This document shows, in pieces, positions 17,819 to 28,994 of a DNA stretch of 64,000 nt. The DNA comes from Salipiger bermudensis (lineage in GTDB: Bacteria; Pseudomonadota; Alphaproteobacteria; Rhodobacterales; Rhodobacteraceae), in NCBI RefSeq assembly GCF_020171625.1, contig NZ_JAIUZY010000004.1:434001-498000 (forward strand), read 5' to 3'. Position 1 is the stretch's first letter. Every line of letters starts with the position of its first letter. Made by a program: the position numbers and the translations under genes. The notes beneath the pieces are model-generated. The model worked only from the letters and a program-made list of their open reading frames with translations. It made no database searches and was not told where the DNA came from.

Positions 17819-19690
17819 TCAGAAATCCTCCCACATCGCTGCATTGTCTCCGACGGCGCGCTTCATGGCCGTCTCACTCACCGCCGGGGGAGGCGGCACG
17901 TCGAGTTCCCCGATCGGCGCCGTCACCGGTGTGACCTCTTCGAGAGCGCCGGTCTCGGCGCCCATGAAGCGGTTGATCTGCGAGGTCAGGCGATCCGCCT
18001 CGCTGCTGAGTTGCTGGCTGGCCGAGCTCGTCTCGCCCACCATGGCGGCGTTCTGCTGGGTGACCTTGTCAAGCTCGGCAACGCCGACATTGATCTCCTG
18101 CAGCCCCGCCGCCTGCTCCTTGGCGGCGGACGCGATCTCGCCCACCATGTCGGAAACCTCGGTCACATAGCGCACGATATCCGACAGCGTCTCGCCGGTC
18201 TGCTCGACCAGATGGCCGCCATCCTTGACCTGCTGCGAACTGTTCGAGACCAGCGCCTTGATCTCGCGCGCCGACTCGGAGGCCCGCTGCGCCAGGGATC
18301 GCACCTCGGAGGCCACCACCGAGAAGCCTTTGCCGCTTTCTCCGGCGCGCGCCGCCTCGACCCCCGCGTTCAGCGCCAGAAGGTTGGTCTGGAAGGCGAT
18401 ATCGTCGATCACCCCAATGATCTGCGTGATCTGATCCGACGACGCCGCGATCGAGCTCATCGCGGTCAGCGCCCGCTCCATTACCGCGCCGCCCTCTTCG
18501 GCGCGCCGGCGTCCGGCCCCGGCGCGCTGGTCCGCCTCCTCGGCACGCTCCGCGGCGGCGCGAACGCTGCTCGACATCTCTTCGAGCGCGGCAGCGGATT
18601 CCTCGAGCGTGGCAGCCTGCACTTCGGAGCGGCGTGACATCTCGGTCGACATCGAGGACAGCTCTTGCGAGTTGCGTTGCACCATGTCCGACGAGTCGCG
18701 CAAGGACGAGACCAGATCGCCGATCTTTTCGGACAGCGCGTTGAAGTCGTTGCAGATCGCCTCGTAGCTCTCACCGAGATCGGACCATTCCGATGTGTCG
18801 ATCCGGGCGTCTACCCGGCCCTGCGACAACCCGCCCATCGCGTCTCCGAGGGCCCGGAACAGGGCCGTCCGGCGCTCATTCGTGACACGCTCGCGCGCGG
18901 CCTCGTCATCGCCCGCGCGAAGCTTGTCGCGCAGCTCCTCGAGGTTGCGGGCGATCATGCCTGCCTCGTCGCCATATTCGGTGCCGCCGATCTCGGCCGC
19001 GTAATCGCCCTCGGCGAGGCGGTTGACCGAGGTGGCGGCGGTCTTGAAGGGCGTCGCCAGCACGCGGCCGAACACCATGACCAGAAGAAAGGAGGTCGCT
19101 GTCACCACAGCGAGCGACACCGCCAGCAGCCACTGACCCTGCTCCACCGCCTCGAGCGTCTCATCCTCGGTCACTTTGGTTTGCATGCGGACGACCTCCT
19201 GCATTTCGTCCACCTCCGCGATCACCGCAACCAGCCGCTCGTAAAGCGGGGCGATGTCGAGATTGGCAAAAGCGCGCTCCGCCCGGCTCCCCGCGATGGT
19301 CAGCAGGTCGTCCGAAAGCGTTGCGACATCGGCCCGCAGGCCTTCGAAACGCTCGTGGTAGTCGAGCCGGCGCGCGCGTTGCGACCACGGCTCGTTGAAC
19401 GTGCCCTCCGAAGCGGAGATGTCGCGCGTGACCTCGGCAAGGTTGCCGATCAGGCTGTCGAACGCGCCCTCCTGCCCGGCCTGGGTGCGAAGAATATCGA
19501 CGCGCGCCTGCTCGAGATCCTCGCGCACCCAAGCAATCAGCTCGTTCTGCCGGACCACATCGAAGGTGAAATGCACGTCGCGGGACACTGCATTCTGCAT
19601 CTTCCACGACAGAACGCCGCTCGCCGCCATAAGCAGCACGAACACCATACCCAGGGCCAGGATCTGGATCCTGATGGAAAACCGTCTCAT
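17819..19690 (-). CDS. Methyl-accepting chemotaxis protein with C-terminal CheR-type pentapeptide
   Basis: Membrane chemoreceptor of 623 aa. TM1 is about residues 8-28 and a periplasmic helical sensor domain of about 155 residues follows. TM2 is about 187-208, then a HAMP-like linker (about 209-265), a second linker and the coiled-coil signalling domain. The kinase-control hairpin tip is intact: DDIAFQTNLLALNAGVEAARAGESGKGFSVVASEVR. The protein ends in M-W-E-D-F, which resembles the W-x-x-F pentapeptide that tethers CheR/CheB in other receptors. The ligand is unknown. I use the ATG at 19690, since the upstream frame only antisenses the transporter. No che genes are nearby. Confidence 0.93.
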   Translation of the reverse strand: MRRFSIRIQILALGMVFVLLMAASGVLSWKMQNAVSRDVHFTFDVVRQNELIAWVREDLEQARVDILRTQAGQEGAFDSLIGNLAEVTRDISASEGTFNEPWSQRARRLDYHERFEGLRADVATLSDDLLTIAGSRAERAFANLDIAPLYERLVAVIAEVDEMQEVVRMQTKVTEDETLEAVEQGQWLLAVSLAVVTATSFLLVMVFGRVLATPFKTAATSVNRLAEGDYAAEIGGTEYGDEAGMIARNLEELRDKLRAGDDEAARERVTNERRTALFRALGDAMGGLSQGRVDARIDTSEWSDLGESYEAICNDFNALSEKIGDLVSSLRDSSDMVQRNSQELSSMSTEMSRRSEVQAATLEESAAALEEMSSSVRAAAERAEEADQRAGAGRRRAEEGGAVMERALTAMSSIAASSDQITQIIGVIDDIAFQTNLLALNAGVEAARAGESGKGFSVVASEVRSLAQRASESAREIKALVSNSSQQVKDGGHLVEQTGETLSDIVRYVTEVSDMVGEIASAAKEQAAGLQEINVGVAELDKVTQQNAAMVGETSSASQQLSSEADRLTSQINRFMGAETGALEEVTPVTAPIGELDVPPPPAVSETAMKRAVGDNAAMWEDF

Positions 19691-19770
19691 CACTGCCGCT
19701 ATGCTCCTATTCCGAAGGCGCGCCGGGTGCGCCAGAACGTGAGCTAGCAGACAGGTGTAAACAAACCCTT

Positions 19771-20649
19771 CTAACGCGGCGGCCGCGCCGGCATTCGCGA
19801 GAGCTGAACCGCGAGGATGCCGGCGGTGATGATCGCCACGCCGACCACATCCATCCGGCCCATCGGTTCGCCCAGCAGAAGCGCCGCGATGGCCACGCCG
19901 AAGAACGGGTTGAGGAAGTGGAACGTCGCGGCGCGCGTGGCGCCGATGCGCTCGACCAGCAGCACCCAGACGAAAGTGGCCGCGACGCCCGGGATCAACA
20001 CCGTGTAGGCAAAGGCCGCGATCAGCTCCCATGACCACGTCACCTCGGGCCGCTCAAAGGCCAGTGCCAGCGGCCAGAGCAGCGCACTGCCCACCAGCAT
20101 CTGCAGCCCCACGATCATCATCACGTTGCCGCCGCCGATGGCGCCGCGCACCGACAGCGTGGCCACCGCCAGCGACAGCACGCCCAGCACGCAAAGCAGC
20201 ACCCCGAACGGATCCGCCCCGCCCTGAAGCCGCGCGCCCATGATCAGCGTCACCCCAAGCACGCCTGCCAGCAAGCCGCCATAGCCCACCGGGCGCAGGC
20301 GTTCGCCGAGCCACAGCCAACTCGCCAGCGCCACGACCAGCGGCATGGTCGAGGCGACGATCGAGGCCAGCGACGCCTCGACGGTCTGCATGGCAACGAA
20401 ATTCAGGCCTAGGTACAGGGCGTTCTGACACAGCCCGAAGATGATCGTGGCGCGCCATTGCGCCCGCGTCAGACGCCAACTCTGCCCCATCAGCCGGGCC
20501 AGCACCACCGCCAGCAGCCCCGAGATCAGGAACCGCAGGGCCAGCGTGCCGATCGGCGGGGCGGCACTGACGATGATACGGGCCGAGGTGAAGGCCGAGG
20601 ACCACATGACCGCAAAGGCCAGCCCCATGAAAATCGCGCGCAAATCCAT
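19771..20649 (-). CDS. EamA/DMT-family transporter
   Basis: Inner-membrane protein of 292 aa with ten hydrophobic segments arranged as two EamA repeats. The second repeat contains WVLLVERIGATRAATFHFLNPFFGVAIAALLLGEP, the typical family wording. Members export or import amino acids, nucleotides and other metabolites; the substrate is not deducible here. I chose the second ATG (20649) because GGAG is seven bases upstream; the ATG two codons earlier is too close to it. It lies upstream of the chemoreceptor on the same strand, 80 bp apart. Confidence 0.85.
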   Translation of the reverse strand: MDLRAIFMGLAFAVMWSSAFTSARIIVSAAPPIGTLALRFLISGLLAVVLARLMGQSWRLTRAQWRATIIFGLCQNALYLGLNFVAMQTVEASLASIVASTMPLVVALASWLWLGERLRPVGYGGLLAGVLGVTLIMGARLQGGADPFGVLLCVLGVLSLAVATLSVRGAIGGGNVMMIVGLQMLVGSALLWPLALAFERPEVTWSWELIAAFAYTVLIPGVAATFVWVLLVERIGATRAATFHFLNPFFGVAIAALLLGEPMGRMDVVGVAIITAGILAVQLSRMPARPPR

Positions 20650-20854
20650 GAACATACTCCGTTTGCGCACCAATGACCTCAGCGCGCGGCAGGGTCAATC
20701 AGATGCACAGGCGCTCAGGTCCTGACAGGCTGCCGCGGACAGGTCGGGGGACGCCGCGCAGCGCACGCTCCGGGATGCCCCAGATGTCGGTTCTAAAGCG
20801 CGCGCCGTGCGTCGATATCCAACGCAGGCGTCCCGCCAGCACGGCGTCGGGCGC

Positions 20855-20888
20855 AAAAGAAAGCCCCGGCTGCATGCGCAGCCGGGGC
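20855..20888 (-). terminator. Intrinsic terminator of ccrM
   Basis: An 11-bp perfect stem (arms 20863-20873 and 20878-20888, loop of four) is followed on the minus strand by a U-rich run, UUUCUUUU. It is 30 bp after the ccrM stop codon. Confidence 0.9.
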
Positions 20889-20917
20889 CCATTGGTGCAG
20901 TGATGGTGCGGAACGCC

Positions 20918-22106
<1,189 letters not shown>

Positions 22107-22119
22107 TTTCTTTTTTGAA

Positions 22120-22767
22120 TCAGTCACTTGTGAAATTCGCTTGCCACAAGATATTGTGTATCGGCTTGAAGGATCGCCTATGGTGAGGGGTCACTCCCAG
22201 ATTTTGGAGGGCGTCCTTGTGCTTTTTCGACCCGTAGCCGGCGTTCGTCTCCCATCCATAGCCCGGATGTTGCAGCGCAAGCTCCCGCATAAGGCGATCT
22301 CGATGGCATTTCGCCACGATCGACGCGGCGGCGATGCTGACCGAGCGCCCGTCGCCCTTGATGATCGGCGTGGCGTGGCAGGGCAGCTGCGGGGGAACGA
22401 AGCGACCGTCGATCAGCGCGTGCTGCACCGGCTGGCCGAGATCGGTCACCGCCCGGTGCATCGCGAGAAGCGAGGCCTGCAGGATGTTGAGCTCGTCGAT
22501 CTCCTCGACGGTGGCGACCCCGATGCTGACCTCGGCGCATTCATGCAGCCAGGCCGAGAGCTGCGCCCGACGCTTGATCGACAGTTTCTTTGAATCGTTG
22601 AGACCCGGCGGGATGCAGAGCGGGTCGAGCACGACAGCGGCGGCGACCACGGGGCCGGCGAGCGGGCCGCGGCCGACCTCGTCGACCCCGGCCACACGCA
22701 GGTTTTCTCCCCAGAGGGGCGTCTCGAACGAGTCGTCAGGTCCATCCATGCCGCCCATGAAGACCAT
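22120..22767 (-). CDS. rnhB: Ribonuclease HII
   Basis: Removes RNA from RNA/DNA hybrids, including single misincorporated ribonucleotides. It is about 215 aa. The acidic active-site motifs are visible: VAGVDEVGRGPLAGPVVAAAVVL (Asp-Glu), a further Asp in VQHALIDGRF and the Asp in SIVAKCHRDRLM, then the GYGWETNAGYGSKKH segment of type-2 enzymes. The start is uncertain: several Met codons (22767, 22758, 22749) and a GTG (22776) lie within a perfect hairpin. It is upstream of ccrM on the same strand, an arrangement seen in related genomes. Confidence 0.94.
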   Translation of the reverse strand: MVFMGGMDGPDDSFETPLWGENLRVAGVDEVGRGPLAGPVVAAAVVLDPLCIPPGLNDSKKLSIKRRAQLSAWLHECAEVSIGVATVEEIDELNILQASLLAMHRAVTDLGQPVQHALIDGRFVPPQLPCHATPIIKGDGRSVSIAAASIVAKCHRDRLMRELALQHPGYGWETNAGYGSKKHKDALQNLGVTPHHRRSFKPIHNILWQANFTSD

Positions 22768-22773
22768 GGGCGG
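22751..22773. repeat. Perfect dyad over the rnhB start region
   Basis: CCGCCCATG (22751-22759) and CATGGGCGG (22765-22773) are exact complements with a five-base loop. The dyad covers the candidate start codons of rnhB and could mask initiation in the mRNA. Confidence 0.55.
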
Positions 22774-22788
22774 CACGGGATCAAGGGC

Positions 22789-23547
22789 TCAGGCCTGCGG
22801 CGGCTGGCCGTTCGAGGCCGAAAGCCCGCCATCCACCGGCAGGTTCACCCCGTTGACGAAGCGCGCGTCGTCCGAGGCGAGGAAGGCGATCACGTCGGCG
22901 ATGTCCTCGGGCTCGGCCGGGCGGCCCAGCGGAATCCGCTCGACGAACTTCGCCACCAGCTCGTCGTTGTCGAGCATACCGGCGGTGAGCTCGGTCTTGG
23001 TGAAGCTCGGGTTGACCGCGTTCACCCGTACCCCGCTGTCGCGCGCGTCGAGCGCCAGCGCGCGGGTCAGGTTGGTCACCGCGCCCTTGGCGGCGTTGTA
23101 GGCGTGCATCCCCCAGTCGCCGCCAGTCCCCGAGACCGACGAGGTCATCACGACGTTGCCCTTGCTGGCCTTGAGATCGCCCCACAGCGCCTTGGTCAGC
23201 CGCCAGACGCCGGTGACGTCGGTCTCCATGACCTCGGCAAAGCCGTCCTCGTCCACCTCTTCAATGCTGCCCATGACGGCAGTGCCGGCGTTGTTGACCA
23301 GCACGTCGACCCGGCCAAAGGCATCGCGGGCGGCCTTGGCGGCGGTCTCGACGCCCTCCTTGGTCGACAGGTCCGCAGGCACCACCTTGGCCGAGGGGAT
23401 GTCTGCCGCCACCTCGTCGAGCTTCGACTGGGTGCGCGAGATCAGCACCACGTTGGCGCCCTCGCGGCCGAAACGGCGGGCGGTGGCCGCGCCGATGCCG
23501 GAGCTGGCGCCGGTGACGATGACGGTCTTGTTTTCGAAACGGGTCAT
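22789..23547 (-). CDS. SDR-family oxidoreductase
   Basis: Short-chain dehydrogenase/reductase of 252 aa with the classical fold. The cofactor motif TGASSGIG is at about 13-20 and NNAG is near 87. The catalytic Ser is in TSSVSGTG and the YxxxK is YNAAK. The C-terminal PLGRPAEPEDIADVIAFLASDDARFVNGVNLPVDGG is typical of the FabG-like group. Substrate unknown. The ATG at 23547 has GGAGAG nine bases upstream; the 51 codons of open frame before it are arginine-rich noise. It ends 12-22 bp before rnhB and may be co-transcribed with it. Confidence 0.92.
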   Translation of the reverse strand: MTRFENKTVIVTGASSGIGAATARRFGREGANVVLISRTQSKLDEVAADIPSAKVVPADLSTKEGVETAAKAARDAFGRVDVLVNNAGTAVMGSIEEVDEDGFAEVMETDVTGVWRLTKALWGDLKASKGNVVMTSSVSGTGGDWGMHAYNAAKGAVTNLTRALALDARDSGVRVNAVNPSFTKTELTAGMLDNDELVAKFVERIPLGRPAEPEDIADVIAFLASDDARFVNGVNLPVDGGLSASNGQPPQA

Positions 23548-23848
23548 CAGGTTGTCTCTCCTATCAATCCTTTGGAAAGACAACGGCAGCCGCCAACCTT
23601 CGTTCCGGCGGCGTCTTCGACCTGCAGCGCCCGCTCTTCTGCCTGCGGATCGGATGCGGTTCGGAGGGGCCGCGAGCGGGAGCACCGTCCTTGGCGCCAC
23701 CGGCAGTGGGTGCCCCCCCTACTGCGTGGCAAGCACTGTCTTGCCGCCCCGCATCGACCAAGGCGCAAGGCTGTCGTGGCGGAGATCCGGCGCATTCCGC
23801 CAGACCGAAAGGCCCCTCCCGCAAGAGAAACCTCCCCCTGAACATGAC

Positions 23849-23872
23849 AAAGGGCCCCGAAAGGGGCCCTTT
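23849..23872 (-). terminator. groESL terminator
   Basis: AAAGGGCCCC (23849-23858), GAAA loop, GGGGCCCTTT (23863-23872). On the minus strand the stem ends in UUUGUC. The T-tract is short, so termination may be partial or may depend on the preceding hairpin. Confidence 0.7.
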
Positions 23873-23911
23873 GCGTGCAACGAAGCACGTGGCAACCGTG
23901 ATGGTCGCGGT

Positions 23912-23931
23912 GGCCTCCCCGAAGGGAGGCC
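23912..23931 (-). other. UUCG-tetraloop hairpin just after groEL
   Basis: Arms GGCCTCCC and GGGAGGCC are perfect. On the groEL transcript the loop is UUCG closed by C-G, an exceptionally stable hairpin, seven bases after the stop codon. It may protect the mRNA 3' end. Confidence 0.6.
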
Positions 23932-23938
23932 GACCGGA

Positions 23939-25585
<1,647 letters not shown>

Positions 25586-25651
25586 TCAGTTCTCCTGAAT
25601 TCTGTTGGGAATTGGCGGGCGCACCCGCCGGTCAGTGCTTGGAAGCGGATC

Positions 25652-25945
25652 TCAGGCAGCAGCAGTGATGCCGAGAATGTCCGATTCCTTCATGATCAGC
25701 AGCTCTTCGCCATCGATCGAGACCTCGGTGCCCGACCACTTGCCGAACAGGACGCGGTCGCCTTCCTTGACGGCCATGTCGATCAGCTCGCCGCTATCCT
25801 TGCGCGCGCCTTCGCCACATGCGACCACGACGCCCTCGGCGGGCTTCTCCTTGGCGCTTTCGGGGATGATCAGACCACCCTTGGTCTTCTCGTCGCTCTC
25901 AACGCGGCGGACCAGCACGCGGTCATGAAGCGGTTTGAATGCCAT
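25652..25945 (-). CDS. groS: Co-chaperonin GroES
   Basis: Heptameric lid of the GroEL chamber, 97 aa. The sequence [33 protein letters not shown] contains the mobile loop that contacts GroEL. The C-terminal [12 protein letters not shown] is typical. I start at the ATG giving MAFKPL, the family start; 20 further upstream codons are not conserved. It is the first gene of groESL, with CIRCE 54 bp ahead of its start codon. Confidence 0.98.
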   Translation of the reverse strand: MAFKPLHDRVLVRRVESDEKTKGGLIIPESAKEKPAEGVVVACGEGARKDSGELIDMAVKEGDRVLFGKWSGTEVSIDGEELLIMKESDILGITAAA

Positions 25946-25998
25946 CTTCGAGTACTCCTGGCTCAAAGTTTGTCCCTGTACGGCCCCTTGCGGAGCCG

Positions 25999-26025
25999 TT
26001 AGCACTCACCTCTTCTGAGTGCTAA
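25999..26025 (-). promoter_or_regulatory. CIRCE element (HrcA operator)
   Basis: Perfect TTAGCACTC - nine bases - GAGTGCTAA inverted repeat. It is the binding site of the HrcA repressor at groE operons, and it begins at the predicted transcription start of groESL. Confidence 0.97.
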
Positions 26026-26032
26026 CGACGCA

Positions 26033-26061
26033 TAGCTAGGCACCGTCGCGAGTCGTGTCAA
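26033..26061 (-). promoter_or_regulatory. groESL promoter
   Basis: On the minus strand a perfect -35 TTGACA (26056-26061) is followed after 17 bp by TAGCTA (26033-26038). Transcription should begin about 26026, immediately before CIRCE. A GANTC site (26050-26054) lies in the spacer. Confidence 0.7.
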
Positions 26062-26281
26062 CGGGGCCGCCCGGAAAAATCGTCTCGCTCCGAACGCCGC
26101 CCGACCCTCACGTAAGACCGATTTCTCCGCACAAAAGGCGCTGCGCCGAAATTCGCCGACAGCGTTGGGAGCTGACGCGCCAATGGTGATGCGCGAGACA
26201 ATCCCCTTGGCATCCTCGGACGTTCCGTGAAATGGTATACCAAATGAAACGCCTGCGCGTCCGCCAGCCCGAGAGCCTGCC

Positions 26282-27253
26282 ATGCCGATCCATCCCGCCG
26301 CCTCCGTTCAGGTGCCGCACGCCGCCGCCCGCCCAGCCCCCGACAACATGAAGGGCATCGTGCTGATCACGCTGGGCTTCGTGTGCTTCGGCGCGACCGA
26401 CGCCATGGCCAAGCTGCTGACCACCGAGCTGCCGCCGCTGCAGGTGGTCTGGATGCGCCAGCTCGGGCTGTTCGCGGGCGTCATGCTGATGGTGGCGCTG
26501 CGCGGCCTGCACGTCATGCGCACCCGGCACCCGGTCATCCAGATATCGCGCGGGGTGCTGGCGACCTGCTCTGCCGCGTTCTTCATCCTCGCGGTGCAGC
26601 ACGTGCCGCTTGCCGATGCGACCGCCGTGACCTTCATCGCGCCCTTCATCGTCACCGTGATCGGCGGCGTGCTCCTGAAAGAGCCGGTCGGCTGGCGCCG
26701 CTGGGCCGCCGTGGCGGTGGGCTTCCTCGGCATGTTGATCGTGATCCGCCCCGGAATGGGCGTGTTCCACCCGGCGATCTTCATCACCATCGCCGCCGCG
26801 ACCGCCTTCGCCGCCCGCCAGATCCTGTCGCGCATGCTCAGCGGCGACGACACCATCGCCACCACGGTGGCCTACACCTCGATCACTTCGACCTTGCTGC
26901 TGACCCTGCCCATTCCCTTCGTCTGGGAGATGCCCGCCCAAGGCTGGATCTGGCTCGTCGGCGCAGCGATGGCGCTTTGCGCCGCCACCGGCGAGATCTT
27001 CATCATCCGCGCGCTCGACGTGGCGCAGGCGGTGGTGGTGGCGCCGATGCAGTACTCGATGATCCTATGGAGCACGCTTTACGGCTTCCTGCTGTTCGCC
27101 GACCTGCCGGACCTCTGGACGCTGGTCGGCTGCGCCGTGATCGTGGCCTCCGGGCTCTACACGCTGAACCGCGAGCGCGTCGTCGCCAAGCGCGAGCGCA
27201 AGGCTCGACAGGCGCTCGCCGCCGAGGCCGCGGCCCGCGCCGAAGACATCTGA
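26282..27253 (+). CDS. EamA/DMT-family transporter
   Basis: Inner-membrane protein of 323 aa with ten hydrophobic segments and two EamA repeats (about 25-155 and 165-295). Typical family wording includes GFVCFGATDAMAKLL, ADATAVTFIAPFIVTVIGGVLLKEPVGWRRW and APMQYSMILWSTLYGFLLFADLPD. The C-terminal 30 residues are a charged Arg/Glu/Ala helix. Substrate unknown. It is not closely similar to the other EamA protein at 19.8 kb. It is divergent from groESL and ends one base before the convergent DUF2161 gene. Confidence 0.87.
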   Translation: MPIHPAASVQVPHAAARPAPDNMKGIVLITLGFVCFGATDAMAKLLTTELPPLQVVWMRQLGLFAGVMLMVALRGLHVMRTRHPVIQISRGVLATCSAAFFILAVQHVPLADATAVTFIAPFIVTVIGGVLLKEPVGWRRWAAVAVGFLGMLIVIRPGMGVFHPAIFITIAAATAFAARQILSRMLSGDDTIATTVAYTSITSTLLLTLPIPFVWEMPAQGWIWLVGAAMALCAATGEIFIIRALDVAQAVVVAPMQYSMILWSTLYGFLLFADLPDLWTLVGCAVIVASGLYTLNRERVVAKRERKARQALAAEAAARAEDI

Positions 27254-27254
27254 G

Positions 27255-27914
27255 CTACCAGCTATAGGCCCAGTGGGTGAGGCCGGCGCGGCCCGCTTCG
27301 TTGATCGAATAGACCCCGGTTTCGACCTTGTCGAACCAGCCGTAATGGTTGTCGCGCATGATCCGTGTCGCCTCCTTCACGCCGGTCGCCGAGACCACGT
27401 CGCGGCCCCGGCTGGCGCCATGCTCGGCCAGATGCGCGGCACAGCGCAGCGCGTCCTGCCGGTAGCCTGTGACGATGCCGTGCCGGGTCGCACCGCCGGC
27501 ATTCGGGTCGCCCTCGATGCGCTGGAACTCCCGCAACAGCCGCGCCTGCTTGCGCTTGTTCTTGCGCGGCGCGTAAGGCCCCGGATCGCACAGCACCTCG
27601 GCCCGGCCCTCCCTGACCACGATGAAGCCAAGCCCCAGCCTGCGGCACAGCGCGAGATTGTCCTTCAGCGCCCGCCGCGCGCTCCGCCCCGCGGGCTTGG
27701 GCACCGCGATATAGACCGCGTCGCTCACCGTCAGCCGCGCCACCGCCTGATGATACAGCGCCAGCGAGATCTTCAGCTTCAGCTCGACGATGACAGGCGG
27801 CTCCGCGCCACGCAGCGCCACGAGATCGGCGGCGCCGACCTCGCCCTTCACCTCGTAGCCCTGCCCCGTCAGAAGCGCCTTTACCGGCGCGTAGAGTTCA
27901 CTTTCCCGCTGCAT
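27255..27914 (-). CDS. DUF2161-family protein with a PD-(D/E)XK nuclease-like motif
   Basis: Protein of 219 aa. The N-terminal half contains ESELYAPVKALLTGQGYEVKGEVGAADLVALRG, then PPVIVELKLKIS. The Asp and the E-x-K pair match the PD-(D/E)XK phosphodiesterase core. The C-terminal half contains RKNKRKQARLLREFQRIEGDPNAGG and a winged-helix-like end with a Trp-rich tail. Members are annotated as putative phosphodiesterases; no substrate has been established as far as I know. It is divergent from the TraB/GumN gene (88 bp apart). Confidence 0.85.
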   Translation of the reverse strand: MQRESELYAPVKALLTGQGYEVKGEVGAADLVALRGAEPPVIVELKLKISLALYHQAVARLTVSDAVYIAVPKPAGRSARRALKDNLALCRRLGLGFIVVREGRAEVLCDPGPYAPRKNKRKQARLLREFQRIEGDPNAGGATRHGIVTGYRQDALRCAAHLAEHGASRGRDVVSATGVKEATRIMRDNHYGWFDKVETGVYSINEAGRAGLTHWAYSW

Positions 27915-28002
27915 GGCGCAGACACTGGCCCCGCCGCTTGCCGCTGTCCATCCCCTGCCCTAGCCTGCGCCGAGCCTGTTGCCACGTCAGCCCGGAGATC
28001 CC

Positions 28003-28992
28003 ATGCGCCTGATCCTTGCCGCTCTGCTCGGCCTCACCGTCGCGCCCGCCGCCCATGCCGCCTGCGAGGGCGCCGACCTGCGCGACACCCTGAGCGCAAC
28101 CGAGCGCTCCCGCCTCGACGCCGAGCTTGCCGACATGCCCTACGCCACCGGCAACCACTGGCGCGCCGAGAAGGACGGTGAGGTCATCCACCTGATCGGC
28201 ACCATGCATCTGAGCGACCCACGCCTCGACGCGCCGGTCGACCGGCTGCGCCCGGTCATCGCCGAGGCCGGCGCGCTGTTGCTCGAGATGCCGCAGGCCA
28301 AGCAGGCCAAGCTGATGCAGGCCATGGCCGACCGGCCCGAACTGCTGCTTCTGACCGAGACCACCCTGCCCGAGATCATGCCCGAAGACGACTGGCAGGC
28401 GCTCTCCGAGGCCGCCGGCGCGCGTGGCATCCCAGCGGTCATGGCGGCCAAGTTCCGGCCCTGGTACCTGTCGATGATGCTGGCCATCCCCGCCTGTGCA
28501 CAGGCCGCGATGAAGGAGCAGAACGGGCTCGACGTGCGGCTCGAGGCGCTGGCCGAGGCCGCCGGCGTGCCGACCCTGCCGCTCGAGCCGTTCGACACCG
28601 CCTTCGGCATCTTCAACGACGCACCGCTCGAGGAGCAGGTCGAGATGATGTCTCTCTCGCTCGCCACCGCGGATCAGGGCGCCGACGGCATGGCCACCAC
28701 CGTCGCCGCCTATTTCGACGAGCGGCCGGGCGAGATGTGGGCGCTGTCCGGCATCCTCACGGAGCGCAGCGACATGGTCACGCCCGACGAGGCACAGGCC
28801 ATGCTCGACGAGACCAACGAAGCGCTGCTGGCGCAGCGCAACCGCGACTGGCTGCCGGTGATCCTCGAGACCGCGGCCACCACCGAAGGACCGGTGATCG
28901 CCGCCTTCGGCGCCGCCCACCTGCCGGGGGCCGAGGGCGTGGCGCAGCTGCTCGAAGACGAAGGGTTCACGCTGACGCGCGAACCCTTCTGA
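28003..28992 (+). CDS. TraB/GumN-family protein, exported
   Basis: Predicted periplasmic or membrane-associated protein of 329 aa. A signal peptide of about 19 residues ends A-A-H-A. Conserved family motifs are the first G-x-x-H (IGTMHLSDPRL) and the C-terminal G-A-A-H (FGAAHLPGAEG), which are thought to form a metal-dependent hydrolase site in the Tiki/TraB/GumN clan. The molecular function here is unknown. The ATG at 28003 follows CGGAGA. It converges with the M3 peptidase gene. Confidence 0.88.
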   Translation: MRLILAALLGLTVAPAAHAACEGADLRDTLSATERSRLDAELADMPYATGNHWRAEKDGEVIHLIGTMHLSDPRLDAPVDRLRPVIAEAGALLLEMPQAKQAKLMQAMADRPELLLLTETTLPEIMPEDDWQALSEAAGARGIPAVMAAKFRPWYLSMMLAIPACAQAAMKEQNGLDVRLEALAEAAGVPTLPLEPFDTAFGIFNDAPLEEQVEMMSLSLATADQGADGMATTVAAYFDERPGEMWALSGILTERSDMVTPDEAQAMLDETNEALLAQRNRDWLPVILETAATTEGPVIAAFGAAHLPGAEGVAQLLEDEGFTLTREPF

Positions 28993-28994
28993 GA

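Larger units (their letters stand above)
23548..23938 (-). other. 391-bp gap between groEL and the SDR gene
   Basis: The groEL 3' region occupies the right side: a UUCG-capped hairpin (23912-23931) and a terminator (23849-23872). The remainder (23548-23840) should contain the SDR promoter. I see no convincing hexamers, small gene or RNA gene in it. Confidence 0.5.
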
